Positions 9,101-16,646 of a DNA stretch of 18,194 bases are shown here, piece after piece. The stretch is taken from assembly GCA_946479615.1 (NCBI GenBank), contig CAMLGR010000099.1:1-18194 (forward strand). The letters run 5' to 3'. The position numbers were made by a program, and so were the translations under genes. This DNA comes from an uncultured Bacteroidota bacterium (GTDB lineage Bacteria > Bacteroidota > Bacteroidia > Chitinophagales > Chitinophagaceae). Every line of letters begins with the position of its first letter. The first letter of the stretch is position 1. The notes under the pieces are model-generated. The model worked only from the letters and a program-made list of their open reading frames with translations. It did no database searches and had not been told where the DNA came from.

Positions 9101-10543
9101 TTACAACATCATTTTCTTTATCATCTTTCCCAACATCATTAACCCATAATCAGCATCTTCATCCCAGGGCTTTCCGAAACTGATGCGGATAGAATGTTCA
9201 TAGTTGTTGCTGGCTGCAAAAATCTTACCCGGAACGATCGAAATATGATGCTTCATCGCTTCTGTACGTAACTTAAATGCATTTACTTTTTTATTCAACT
9301 GTATCCATAATACAAAGCCGCCACTAGGCCTCGAAACCTTGGTGTCTTCAGGAAAATAATTGATGATCCCCTGCATATAGCGGAGCGATTGTGTATACAA
9401 CGCTTTTCTCAGGTTCTTTAAATGATATTCATAACGACCGTTTTGTAAAAAATGCGCTATCGTTGCCTGGGTAAGGGTAGGGCAGTTGATACTATGAATA
9501 CGTTTCATTTGTTTCACCTGGTCAAGAAATTTTCCGGGTATCGCCCAGCCAATCCGGTAACCCGGCGCCAATGATTTGGAAAGAGAACAGCAATGCATTA
9601 CCAATCCTTTTGTATCGTAGTACTTGCAGGTACGGGGGCGGGTCTTTCCGAAATATAATTCACCGTAAATATCATCTTCGATCAGTGGAATATTATATTT
9701 GGTGATAAGGGATACCAATTCCTTTTTACGCTCATCCGGCATACACCCACCGATCGGGTTATTGAAATTCGGAATGGCTACGCAGGCTTTGATCGTATGT
9801 TTTTTTAATGCTTCTTTAAAAGTATCGATATCAAAACCGGTAACGGGGTTCGAAGGAATTTCTACTACTTTCAATCCCATGTATTCCAATGCCTGGAATA
9901 TGCCAAAGTAATTGGGTGATTCAACGGCTACCGTATCACCGGGTTGCGTAACGGATCGTAAACACATACTGATCGCTTCAAGACAGCCATTGGTCACTAC
10001 TACTTCCGATGCTTTTATTTTTCCACCCCAGTTGAACGCCAGTTTGGCCAACTGGTTTCGCAATTCCAGAGCGCCCTGCGGATTTTCGTAACACACAGCA
10101 GAGTTTTTATAATTCCTCAATACATGCACGACCGATTTGTTGATCTTGGCCACCGGTAACAAAGAGGCATCAGGTACGCCTAATGCAAAATTGATCACAT
10201 TCTCTGCTGCAATATCACCGTAGATCGATGCGATCATTTCTTTTACACTGACATCATGCGAAAGAGGTTCTGCCGGCATTACTTTCGGTAACTCACGAAA
10301 ACTCTTATGATTAAACCGGACATAATACCCGGATTTTGGTCTTGATTCGATCAACCCTTTTCCTTCCAAATGATAATATGCCTGGAAAGCCGTCCCCATA
10401 CTGATGCCGTATTCATTGCACAGTAATCGTACAGAGGGAAGTTTGTCGCCAATCTTTAACACTTCATCGGCAATCATTTTTTCAACACCATCTGCCACCT
10501 GCATGTACAGATGATCATCAGAAACAAGAGCTTGTTTGCGCAT
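9101..10543 (-). CDS. MocR-type transcriptional regulator (GntR winged helix fused to a PLP aminotransferase-like domain)
   Basis: The 480-residue product has an N-terminal GntR winged helix at about 5-77 (IGDKLPSVRLLCNEYGIS, then a GLIESRPKSGYYV wing). An aminotransferase class I fold follows to the end. PLP-site signatures are present: PNFNNPIGG, LIEDDIYGELYF, and SLSKSLAPGYRIGW with the Schiff-base lysine at about residue 323. MocR proteins are usually regulators that sense PLP or an amino-type ligand. I start at the ATG whose first base is 10543 (MRKQALVSDDHLYMQ) because GntR domains normally begin just there; the longer frame uses a TTG. It is divergent from the EamA-GNAT pair, 154 nt away, which makes that pair and mocR itself its likeliest targets. 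An alternative role as a true aminotransferase is unlikely but not excluded. Confidence 0.92.
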   Translation of the reverse strand: MRKQALVSDDHLYMQVADGVEKMIADEVLKIGDKLPSVRLLCNEYGISMGTAFQAYYHLEGKGLIESRPKSGYYVRFNHKSFRELPKVMPAEPLSHDVSVKEMIASIYGDIAAENVINFALGVPDASLLPVAKINKSVVHVLRNYKNSAVCYENPQGALELRNQLAKLAFNWGGKIKASEVVVTNGCLEAISMCLRSVTQPGDTVAVESPNYFGIFQALEYMGLKVVEIPSNPVTGFDIDTFKEALKKHTIKACVAIPNFNNPIGGCMPDERKKELVSLITKYNIPLIEDDIYGELYFGKTRPRTCKYYDTKGLVMHCCSLSKSLAPGYRIGWAIPGKFLDQVKQMKRIHSINCPTLTQATIAHFLQNGRYEYHLKNLRKALYTQSLRYMQGIINYFPEDTKVSRPSGGFVLWIQLNKKVNAFKLRTEAMKHHISIVPGKIFAASNNYEHSIRISFGKPWDEDADYGLMMLGKMIKKMML

Positions 10544-10563
10544 AGACTTACAATTTTTGAAAG

Positions 10564-10579
10564 AAATCCGGAAATCTGA
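10564..10579 (-). promoter_or_regulatory. Tandem 8-mer, candidate MocR operator
   Basis: GAAATCCG (10564-10571) is followed directly by GAAATCTG (10572-10579), a head-to-tail repeat with one mismatch, placed between the probable mocR promoter and its ATG. Well-studied MocR proteins such as GabR and PdxR bind direct repeats. Operator status is inference, and positions are good to about 1 nt. Confidence 0.35.
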
Positions 10580-10585
10580 TCTAGT

Positions 10586-10593
10586 CAAAAATA
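10586..10593 (-). promoter_or_regulatory. Candidate -7 element of mocR
   Basis: On the minus strand the sequence reads TATTTTTG, an exact match to TAnnTTTG, about 43 nt upstream of the mocR ATG. No convincing -33 TTTG is placed at the right distance. Position is good to about 1 nt. Confidence 0.4.
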
Positions 10594-10615
10594 CAAAAAC
10601 TGAATCTGTTTTTTA

Positions 10616-10648
10616 TTGAAATTCCTGTCCATTTTTGTGTAGGATTTG
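10616..10648 (+). promoter_or_regulatory. Candidate promoter of the EamA-GNAT pair
   Basis: TTG at 10616-10618 lies 21 nt before TAGGATTTG (10640-10648), which resembles the Bacteroidota -33/-7 pair but has one extra base inside TAnnTTTG. It faces away from the mocR promoter, so the two may be controlled from one shared interval. Confidence 0.33.
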
Positions 10649-10684
10649 GAAGAATCACGAACGGCTTGCCAGGAAGTAACAGAT

Positions 10685-10690
10685 AAGGAG
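10685..10690 (+). promoter_or_regulatory. Shine-Dalgarno site deciding the EamA start
   Basis: AAGGAG lies 7 nt before the ATG at 10698 and 1 nt before the ATG at 10692. This favours the second ATG. It is the clearest Shine-Dalgarno site in the window. Confidence 0.7.
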
Positions 10691-10697
10691 AATGGAC

Positions 10698-11594
10698 ATG
10701 AAAAAGGAATTGTACAAAGCATATATCGCGCTGGCCGTAGTGAGTTTTTTCTGGGGCACAACCTATATCGCTGCGCGCATAGGCGTTGCACATATGCCAG
10801 GATTATTTGTTTCAGGTATGCGTCAGTTTCTATCAGGTCTTATTATGGTGAGCTTTTTTTTACTAAGAGGTCATTGTATTCCCGGGTGGGAGGTTTTAAA
10901 AAGAATATCTGTTCAAAGTATCTTTTTATTATGTATTTCCAATGGGTTATTAACCTGGTCGGTTGAGTATATCAGTGGTGGACTGGCAGCTATCATCGCT
11001 GCCCTGGTGCCCTTGTTCATCGTATTATTCACGGCATGGTTATCCAAATGCAAGCAGATCAGTTACAGGATGATCATCGGTTTGCTGGTAGGACTGGCTG
11101 GTGTGGTCACTGTTTTTTACGATTACCTGTTGCAGGTGCATAGCAGCCGGTTCCTGTTCGGAGTAGCGCTGGCATTTATATCCACCTTATCCTGGTCGTT
11201 CGGTACTGTGTATTCGTCACGGCAAAAACCACCGATCGATATTTTATTCAACGTGGGATTGCAAATGCTGATCGCTGGTATATTGATTTTATCTGTTTGT
11301 GGTATCACCGGTAAATATGTAAATCTCGCAACAGCGGATCAGGCATCCTTGCTGGCGCTTTCTTACCTGGTGGTATTTGGATCATTGCTGGCGTATTCGG
11401 CGTATGTATTTGCGATCAGTAAACTTTCACCTACACAGGTTTCTATTTATGCGTATATCAATCCAATAGTAGCTGTTGTACTGGGTTGGTTATTATTAGC
11501 TGAAAAGATGAATATCAATATGGCACTGGGAACAGCTATCACTTTGGCAGGCGTGTACCTGGTAAACCGCGAATCTAAAAAAGTAAAACAATGA
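10698..11594 (+). CDS. EamA/DMT-superfamily transporter
   Basis: The 298-residue product has about ten hydrophobic helices arranged as two EamA repeats. The first opens with a conserved-looking FFWGTTYIAARIGV, and the second repeat has WSFGTVYSSRQ and a closing LSPTQVSIYAYINPIVAVVLGWLLLAE, typical of the RhaT/EamA type. These are mostly exporters of amino acids or other small metabolites. Two ATGs are possible; I choose 10698 because the AAGGAG at 10685-10690 sits 7 nt from it and only 1 nt from the ATG at 10692. It overlaps the downstream acetyltransferase by ATGA, so the two are probably translationally coupled. The divergent MocR regulator suggests that the cargo or its metabolism relates to amino acids or vitamin B6, which is inference. 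Confidence 0.9.
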   Translation: MKKELYKAYIALAVVSFFWGTTYIAARIGVAHMPGLFVSGMRQFLSGLIMVSFFLLRGHCIPGWEVLKRISVQSIFLLCISNGLLTWSVEYISGGLAAIIAALVPLFIVLFTAWLSKCKQISYRMIIGLLVGLAGVVTVFYDYLLQVHSSRFLFGVALAFISTLSWSFGTVYSSRQKPPIDILFNVGLQMLIAGILILSVCGITGKYVNLATADQASLLALSYLVVFGSLLAYSAYVFAISKLSPTQVSIYAYINPIVAVVLGWLLLAEKMNINMALGTAITLAGVYLVNRESKKVKQ

Positions 11595-12106
11595 AAAAAA
11601 TCAACATTGTCAATTACCGCTCCGAACATCAACCTTATTTCGAAGCATTCAACCGGGCGTGGATCGAAAAGATATTTGAAATGGAACCAGTGGATACTTT
11701 TATGGTCACGCATCCTGATAAAGCAATACTGGAACCGGGCGGTGCCATATTAATAGCCGAATATAAAGGCGTACCCGCAGGCACTATCGGGCTTCGCAAA
11801 CTGGATGAAACGACGTATGAAATTGTCAAGATGGCTGTTAGTACTGATTTCCGCAGGCTTGGCATCGGCGAAGCCTTGTGTTACAGCAGTTTCCTGAAAG
11901 CGAAGGAAATGGGAGCGACGATGGTGATCCTTTATTCCAATAAATTAAATGCAGAAGCAGTAAAACTCTATGAGAAGATAGGTCTTACACATGCTGCCGT
12001 AGAACCCGGTGTATATAAAAGAGCGAATGTAAAAATGACGATCGATATTGAAAAGGCAGTTGCTGCGGCTGAAGCGTATGAGGCTCGTTTGTTAATAAGC
12101 GTGTAA
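11591..12106 (+). CDS. GNAT-family N-acetyltransferase
   Basis: The 171-residue product carries the acetyl-CoA-binding motif A, VKMAVSTDFRRLGIGEAL, with the R-R-L-G-I-G pyrophosphate loop at residues 88-93. Motif B follows with LYSNKLNAEAVKLYEKIGL, the Asn-x-x-A-x-x-x-Y-x-x-x-G-F/L pattern of GNATs. The ATG overlaps the exporter stop codon (ATGA at 11591-11594). The acetylated substrate cannot be read from sequence. Coupling with a DMT exporter suggests both act on one compound, by modification and efflux. After the stop comes a long inverted repeat in place of a classical terminator. Confidence 0.9.
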   Translation: MKKINIVNYRSEHQPYFEAFNRAWIEKIFEMEPVDTFMVTHPDKAILEPGGAILIAEYKGVPAGTIGLRKLDETTYEIVKMAVSTDFRRLGIGEALCYSSFLKAKEMGATMVILYSNKLNAEAVKLYEKIGLTHAAVEPGVYKRANVKMTIDIEKAVAAAEAYEARLLISV

Positions 12107-12115
12107 TAAATAAAA

Positions 12116-12226
12116 AATAAGAAATAAGGAATAATTAATGAGAAAGTGGGCCGGCTATTCCAGGTTTATTTCTACTATCAAGGACTTATTTTCTCATTAA
12201 TTATTTATTATTCCTTATTTCTTATT
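12116..12226. repeat. Long inverted repeat element B (30/37-nt arms)
   Basis: Left arm 12116-12145 and right arm 12190-12226 are perfect reverse complements except for a 7-nt insertion (TATTTAT on the plus strand) in the right arm. The arms are AT-rich and built from short AATAA/GGAATA words; the 44-nt loop contains GGGCCGGC. The element fills most of the gap between the acetyltransferase (stop 12106) and ilvE (start 12257). The RNA hairpin would lie in the leader of ilvE or the trailer of the exporter pair. Confidence 0.88.
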
Positions 12227-12256
12227 ATATAAATCATTAACCTTAAATCAACCTGC

Positions 12257-13336
12257 ATGGAACTATTAACTGGTATAGCCGTCAGGCCAGCATCTCATCC
12301 CAAACTGGCTGAGGCCGATCTCGAACATCTTGAATACGGAAAATATTTATCGGATCATATGTTGATCTGCGATTATGATGGCCGTGGCCCGGCTCCCGCA
12401 GGCTGGCAACAACCACAAATCGTTCCGTTTGGAAATCTTTCGCTAAGCCCGGCTACACTGGCGCTTCATTATGGACAAACCGTATTCGAAGGAATGAAAG
12501 CATTTCGCATGCAGGATGGAAGGATCAATATATTCCGCCTGCACCGGCATTATGAACGTTTTGTAAGATCGCTGGACAGGATGTGTATGGCTATACCACC
12601 TGCCGAAATATTTTGTGATGGATTGATGAAACTCGTATCACTCGACAGGGGATGGGTGCCTTCACAACCGGGATCAGCCTTATACCTCCGTCCTTTTATG
12701 TATGCGAGTGAAGCAAAATCAGGTCTCAAGATATCCGAACAATACCGCTTTGTTATTATCACCGGACCTGTACCGGAATTGTATACAAAGCCTATCAAAG
12801 TAAAAGTTGAAACCGGTTATATAAGAGCCGGTAAAGGTGGTACAGGCTATGCGAAATGCGGTGGTAATTATGGAGGCGCTTTTTATCCCACCAAACTCGC
12901 AAGAGAACAGGGATACGAGCAGGTATTATGGACAGATGGCCAGACTAATGAATTTATTGAAGAATCAGGAATGATGAATGCAATGTTCGTGATCGGTAAT
13001 AAACTAATCACTCCTTCTTTATCGGATTCAATTTTAGATGGCGTGACAAGAGATTCATTATTGGAGCTCGCTAAGGATCTCGGATATGAAACCGAACAAA
13101 GACCGGTTGCTGTAGCAGAACTGGAAAAAGCATTCCGTGATAAAACGATTACCGAAGCATTTGGTGCTGGCACAGCGGCGGTGATAGCGCCTATATCAAC
13201 CATACATATTAATGGTACAGATCATACACTTACCGATCCCGGTCATAAAAGCATTTCCGTCATCCTGAAAACAAAACTGGAAAGAATAAGAAGAGGTATG
13301 GAAGACGACGTTCATGGATGGAATACTGTTATTTAA
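12257..13336 (+). CDS. ilvE: Branched-chain-amino-acid aminotransferase
   Basis: This fold-type IV PLP enzyme interconverts Leu, Ile and Val with their 2-oxo acids using 2-oxoglutarate/glutamate in the cytosol. The 359-residue length and the extra N-terminal part (SDHMLICDYDG...) fit the longer, eukaryote-like subgroup and not the ~305-residue E. coli type. Seen in the sequence: ALHYGQTVFEGMKAFR, the PLP lysine in GYAKCGGNYGG (Lys200), EFIEESGMMNAMFV, and the phosphate-binding LDGVTRDSLLELA. The start ATG lies in the expected place, without a clear ribosome-binding site. The neighbours are a long inverted repeat on each side, so this is probably its own transcription unit. Confidence 0.95.
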   Translation: MELLTGIAVRPASHPKLAEADLEHLEYGKYLSDHMLICDYDGRGPAPAGWQQPQIVPFGNLSLSPATLALHYGQTVFEGMKAFRMQDGRINIFRLHRHYERFVRSLDRMCMAIPPAEIFCDGLMKLVSLDRGWVPSQPGSALYLRPFMYASEAKSGLKISEQYRFVIITGPVPELYTKPIKVKVETGYIRAGKGGTGYAKCGGNYGGAFYPTKLAREQGYEQVLWTDGQTNEFIEESGMMNAMFVIGNKLITPSLSDSILDGVTRDSLLELAKDLGYETEQRPVAVAELEKAFRDKTITEAFGAGTAAVIAPISTIHINGTDHTLTDPGHKSISVILKTKLERIRRGMEDDVHGWNTVI

Positions 13337-13374
13337 GAGCAATAGAACACGGATAACATGAATCCTTTGATTAA

Positions 13375-13465
13375 CCCTATGTGAAACCTATGTTCCTATG
13401 TGCCTATGTGGTAAAAAGCTGACTGGCGTAATCTCACCACATAGGCACATAGGTTTCACATAGGG
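13375..13465. repeat. Long inverted repeat element C (38/30-nt arms, CCTATGTG octamer units)
   Basis: Left arm 13375-13412 and right arm 13436-13465 pair perfectly over 30 positions once one extra 8-nt unit in the left arm (TTCCTATG within a CCTATGTT/CCTATGTG series) is looped out. The loop is 23 nt. The 14-nt word AATAGAACACGGAT at 13341-13354, just outside the left arm, is identical to the start of the inner left arm of element A at 8861-8874. The element begins shortly after the ilvE stop and would form a stable hairpin in either strand's RNA. Confidence 0.9.
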
Positions 13466-13492
13466 ATTATTATGTCTTTTTACTGTCAATTC

Positions 13493-13529
13493 GTGTAATA
13501 AAGCATTCATAATGTGGAATTTATTACAC
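13493..13529. repeat. Short inverted repeat in the ilvE to beta-barrel gap
   Basis: GTGTAATAAA (13493-13502) and TTTATTACAC (13520-13529) are perfect reverse complements around a 17-nt loop, without a T-tail. The rest of 13466-13711 holds no ORF I can support. TACCTTTT at 13626-13633 is one base from the -7 consensus and might serve the beta-barrel gene. Confidence 0.5.
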
Positions 13530-13711
13530 TCGATTCTCGCTTCAGCGTATACACATTTTTCCTGTCTATATACAGTTCCATTTTAAGCTTATGAGCCTAT
13601 CTATGGTCTTTATGAGGCGGTTATGTACCTTTTTTTAGTGTAATGAGTTGCCTGTTGGCTAAATCTGGCTAAGTGTTTGAAATCTACCTATCAAATTTAA
13701 AACTGTACAAC

Positions 13712-14413
13712 ATGAAAAAGAAAGTAATGATCCTGTGCTCGTCCTTCCTTTGCCTGTTAGCTGTTACTACATATGCGCAAGAAAAGAAATCAAGTGCCAT
13801 GATTAAAGGTGGTGTCAACTTCGCCAATGTATCAATAAAAGATAATGGTGGTGTAGACGATGCCAAAACGCTTACCAGTTTCCAGGTAGGTATACAAGGT
13901 GATTTGTACCTGGCGCCTATTCTTTATTTGCAGCCCGGTGTATTCTTCAGCGGAAAAGGAACCAAGTCTCAAACCGGTACCGAAGGAAGTGATAACTGGT
14001 ATCGCGCTACCACTAACCCATACTACATTGAAGTACCGGTTAACCTGATTTTCAAAACACCCGGTAAAGGCGCTAAGTTCTTTGCAGGTGGCGGACCTTA
14101 TCTTGGTATTGGCATAGCCGGTAAGAATAAAGTAGAAGGCGCCGTATTAGGAACCAGCTTTAGTTCAAAAGAAAATATTGAATGGTCCAATGACGATCCC
14201 ACTACATTTAACCAGGAAGAAGGTGCCGGTTTCGGTATTCTTCGCCGGTTTGATTATGGTGTGAATGGTACATTGGGTGTTGAAACATCCGGCTTGGTGA
14301 TCGCAGCCAATTACGGTCTGGGTCTTGCGAAACTGCAATCAGGTACTGATTCCGGGGAAGATAATAACAATAAGAACCGGGTGATCAGTGTTACCGTCGG
14401 CTTCAAGTTTTAA
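13712..14413 (+). CDS. Outer-membrane beta-barrel protein (PorT-like, OMP_b-brl family)
   Basis: The 233-residue product has a Sec signal peptide with likely cleavage after TYA at residue 22, before QEKK. The mature part is built of alternating strands with Gly and aromatic residues: AMIKGGVNFANV, FQVGIQGDLYL, LYLQPGVFFSGKG, YYIEVPVNLIFKTP, FFAGGGPYLGIGI and a closing RVISVTVGFKF ending in Phe, the usual outer-membrane insertion signal. This matches the small eight-stranded barrels common in Bacteroidota. The frame extends upstream to a TTG at 13673, but the ATG at 13712 directly precedes the signal peptide. No specific function can be assigned. It is closed by a strong terminator. Confidence 0.9.
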   Translation: MKKKVMILCSSFLCLLAVTTYAQEKKSSAMIKGGVNFANVSIKDNGGVDDAKTLTSFQVGIQGDLYLAPILYLQPGVFFSGKGTKSQTGTEGSDNWYRATTNPYYIEVPVNLIFKTPGKGAKFFAGGGPYLGIGIAGKNKVEGAVLGTSFSSKENIEWSNDDPTTFNQEEGAGFGILRRFDYGVNGTLGVETSGLVIAANYGLGLAKLQSGTDSGEDNNNKNRVISVTVGFKF

Positions 14414-14441
14414 TTCAACATATATAGGTTTTGTGTTTTGG

Positions 14442-14471
14442 AAAACGCTCCCCGTAAGGAGCGTTTTTTTT
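14442..14471 (+). terminator. Rho-independent terminator of the beta-barrel gene
   Basis: AAAACGCTCC (14442-14451) pairs perfectly with GGAGCGTTTT (14458-14467) around a 6-nt loop and runs into T residues. The A-tract at its start makes it potentially bidirectional. Confidence 0.93.
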
Positions 14472-14545
14472 ATATGATAATTCAAATTCTGAATTCTTAC
14501 TTCTCCTCTCTATTCTTACTATCTTGCAGCCCTTAATAATACACT

Positions 14546-14944
14546 ATGCGTTGGATGAAATGGACCGGTATTGCTGCCGCTTTATTATTGATCGCTTCTT
14601 GTTTTATGACCTGGGTATTTATTCATTCAAAAGGACTAACGATCACCGGCGTGGATGCGACCGGTACTGATTTTGGCAAACCTGGCTATCTTCATTTTGT
14701 ATTAACGGTTTTCTTTGTTGCCTTTACATTGATACCAAAAGTGTGGGCCAAACGCGCCAACCTGCTGGTAACAGCTTTAAATCTTGCATGGGCCCTCCGG
14801 AATTATTTCTTTATTTCTTCCTGTATGGGTGGCGAATGCCCCGAAAAACATTCCGGTCTTTATCTTTTAATTATTTCATCTGTATTGATGCTTGCCAGTG
14901 CATTATTTCCGGACCTGGTTATAAAGACAGAAGAGAAGAAATAA
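14546..14944 (+). CDS. Uncharacterised four-helix inner-membrane protein
   Basis: The 132-residue product has four predicted hydrophobic helices at about 6-26, 48-65, 70-92 and 104-121, with a short charged C-terminus (KTEEKK). The loop after helix 1 reads GVDATGTDFGKPGYLHF, and the loop between helices 3 and 4 has SCMGGECPEKH with Cys93 and Cys98 as a possible disulfide or metal pair. I believe similar proteins exist in other Bacteroidota but know no function or symbol. The ATG at 14546 is the only sensible start. The gene follows a terminator, so it has its own promoter, and its stop is 1 nt before inverted repeat D. Confidence 0.75.
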   Translation: MRWMKWTGIAAALLLIASCFMTWVFIHSKGLTITGVDATGTDFGKPGYLHFVLTVFFVAFTLIPKVWAKRANLLVTALNLAWALRNYFFISSCMGGECPEKHSGLYLLIISSVLMLASALFPDLVIKTEEKK

Positions 14945-14945
14945 A

Positions 14946-15066
14946 CTATGTGTGTCTTCCTACATGTCCTATGTGGTAAAGATTACGCGGGTCAGCTATA
15001 GTTCATTACCAGCATAGCGTAGATTTACCACATAGGCACATAGGACATATAGAAAGGCACACATAG
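14946..15066. repeat. Long inverted repeat element D (35/43-nt arms, CCTATGTG octamer units)
   Basis: Left arm 14946-14980 and right arm 15024-15066 align over 35 positions with three transitions and one extra 8-nt unit (CCTATGTG when read on the minus strand) in the right arm. The 43-nt loop contains a nested ACGC...GCGT and GCTAT...ATAGC pairing. It shares the ACCACATAGGCACATAGG arm core with element C, about 1.6 kb away. It starts immediately after the stop of the four-helix protein gene. Confidence 0.9.
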
Positions 15067-15247
15067 GATTTAAAAATTGTTGAAGATTATTGTTTTATAA
15101 TCAAAACTCCTTATTTTAGCAATATCAAACCTTCCTGGACAATTACTCCTGTTTCACTTAATACCTTCCTTTATAATTCGATGATTTGACAAGACAAGTT
15201 CTGTACTGCAGTGAATAACTGTGCGTATGCAATTGTATAAAAATTAA

Positions 15248-15276
15248 TGAATGACTATACTTGCTATAGTCATTCA
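15248..15276. repeat. Perfect 12-bp hairpin with a 5-nt loop
   Basis: TGAATGACTATA (15248-15259) pairs with TATAGTCATTCA (15265-15276) around CTTGC. There is no T run after it. It overlaps the candidate -7 box TATACTTG at 15256-15263, so it could be an operator or part of a structured RNA. Confidence 0.75.
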
Positions 15277-15316
15277 TGCAACATATAGTTTATCTGAACG
15301 GAGAACCATTCCACGG

Positions 15317-15344
15317 TCCGTCTTCGCAAGGGGACGGATTTTTT
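15317..15344 (+). terminator. Plus-strand Rho-independent terminator without an adjacent gene
   Basis: TCCGTC (15317-15322) pairs with GACGGA (15333-15338) and is followed by six T residues. On the minus strand there is no T-tail, so it does not serve rocD, whose stop is at 15354-15356. The nearest plus-strand stop codon is 372 nt upstream. Confidence 0.75.
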
Positions 15345-15353
15345 ATTACCTGA

Positions 15354-16589
15354 TCAGGAAAGACAGGATAATGATTCCCGGATAATCCCAATGCATTCTT
15401 TGATCTGTGCAGCAGTTATCAGTAATGGTGGTGCAAACCGTATCTTGCCTCCATGTGTTGGCTTGGCCAGCAGCCCATTTTCTTTTAACCGGAGACAAAG
15501 CTCCCAGGCTGCATCAGGATTGCTGTGTTTGATGACAATGGCATTTAATAATCCTTTGCCACGGATCGTTTCTATATAAGGTGATTGAAGCGCCTGCAAT
15601 TCTTTTCTCAATAATTGACCCATAGCTTCTGCATTCGCTGCCATGTTTTCGTCTTTCAATACCTGTAGTGCTTTGATGGCCGTTTTACAGGCCAGCGGGT
15701 TGCCGCCATAGGTAGATCCATGTTCACCGGGTTTGATGGTCATCATGATCTCATCATCGGCAAGCACTGCACTTACGGGTAGCATACCACCGCTTAATGC
15801 CTTTCCAAGAATAAGTATATCGGCTCTTACATCTTCATGATCACAGGCCAGCATTTTACCGGTACGGCAAAGACCGGTTTGTATTTCATCCGCAATGAAT
15901 AAAACATTCGCAGCTTCGCAAAGCTGTTTGGCTTTTGACAGGTATCCTTCATCAGGAACCACTACACCTGCTTCTCCCTGGATAGGTTCAAGCAGGAAAC
16001 CGGCTACATTTTTCCCGGCCAGCGCCTGTTGCAAAGCTCCAAGGTCATTATAAGGTATTTGCAGGTAACCCGGCATATAGGGTCCGAAGTGATGAGTGGA
16101 GGAGGGATCAGTACTGAAAGAGATCACTCCGGTCGTGCGGCCATGAAAATTATCTTCGCAGGTAATGATCACTGCTTTTTCATCAGGTATTCCTTTTATC
16201 TCATAGGCCCATTTACGGCAAAGTTTGATCGCCGTTTCCACGGCTTCCACGCCTGTGTTCATCGGTAATACTTTATCATATCCAAAATATCCGCAGATAA
16301 ACCGGGCATATTCTCCCAATGAATCATTATGAAAAGCACGGCTGGTCAATGTCAGCTTCTGCGCCTGTTCAATAAACGTTTTTACAATAGCAGGATGACA
16401 ATGTCCCTGGTTAACGGCTGAATAGCCACTTAAAAAATCATAATAGCGTTTGCCATCCACATCCCATACAAATACACCTTCGCCACGGTTGAGCACGACA
16501 GGGATGGGATGGTAATTGTGAGCGCCATATTGTTCTTCGAGTGATAAGAATTGCTGTGTTGAGGAGGACATATCTATGGTTGATTGCAT
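15354..16589 (-). CDS. rocD: Ornithine--oxo-acid aminotransferase
   Basis: This class III PLP aminotransferase moves the delta-amino group of ornithine to 2-oxoglutarate, giving glutamate-5-semialdehyde, and links arginine, ornithine and proline metabolism. The 411-residue product shows the RocD pattern: [29 protein letters not shown] near the start, [63 protein letters not shown], the Schiff-base lysine Lys263 in [17 protein letters not shown], and [14 protein letters not shown] start at the ATG whose first base is 16589; MSSS seven codons in is an alternative. It is a lone gene with a structured leader of up to 190 nt, divergent from the VOC gene. The G-x-C-H/x-G region and active site look intact. 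Confidence 0.95.
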   Translation of the reverse strand: MQSTIDMSSSTQQFLSLEEQYGAHNYHPIPVVLNRGEGVFVWDVDGKRYYDFLSGYSAVNQGHCHPAIVKTFIEQAQKLTLTSRAFHNDSLGEYARFICGYFGYDKVLPMNTGVEAVETAIKLCRKWAYEIKGIPDEKAVIITCEDNFHGRTTGVISFSTDPSSTHHFGPYMPGYLQIPYNDLGALQQALAGKNVAGFLLEPIQGEAGVVVPDEGYLSKAKQLCEAANVLFIADEIQTGLCRTGKMLACDHEDVRADILILGKALSGGMLPVSAVLADDEIMMTIKPGEHGSTYGGNPLACKTAIKALQVLKDENMAANAEAMGQLLRKELQALQSPYIETIRGKGLLNAIVIKHSNPDAAWELCLRLKENGLLAKPTHGGKIRFAPPLLITAAQIKECIGIIRESLSCLS

Positions 16590-16623
16590 AAAAAAGAATA
16601 GTAATTGAAAAAAAGGGAATGCG

Positions 16624-16646
16624 AAAAAGGCCGGCGATGATCCGGC
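16624..16646 (-). promoter_or_regulatory. Attenuator-like hairpin in the rocD leader
   Basis: On the minus strand GCCGG, a 7-nt loop and CCGGC are followed by CTTTTTC, about 35 nt before the rocD ATG. Further upstream GAGCAG...CTGCTC (about 16668-16690) forms another stem. A weak terminator inside a leader could attenuate rocD or end a short upstream transcript. No known riboswitch class was recognised. Confidence 0.4.

Larger units (their letters stand above)
15233..15344 (+). ncRNA. Candidate small RNA or independent short transcript
   Basis: TTG (15233-15235) and TATACTTG (15256-15263) are spaced 20 nt apart like a Bacteroidota promoter, with one mismatch in the -7 box. About 55-80 nt downstream comes a plus-strand terminator at 15317-15344. 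No ORF lies between. The transcript would start near 15270. Alternatively the terminator ends a long trailer from the four-helix protein gene. Confidence 0.3.

Noticed and set aside
10544..10588. Extended N-terminus of the MocR protein from a TTG start
   Set aside because: The extra 15 residues are not part of a GntR domain, and the candidate promoter and tandem 8-mer overlap them; the ATG at 10543 fits better.
13375..15066. CCTATGTG repeats as a CRISPR array
   Set aside because: Units are 8 nt, contiguous and arranged as inverted arms, with no spacers and no cas genes nearby.
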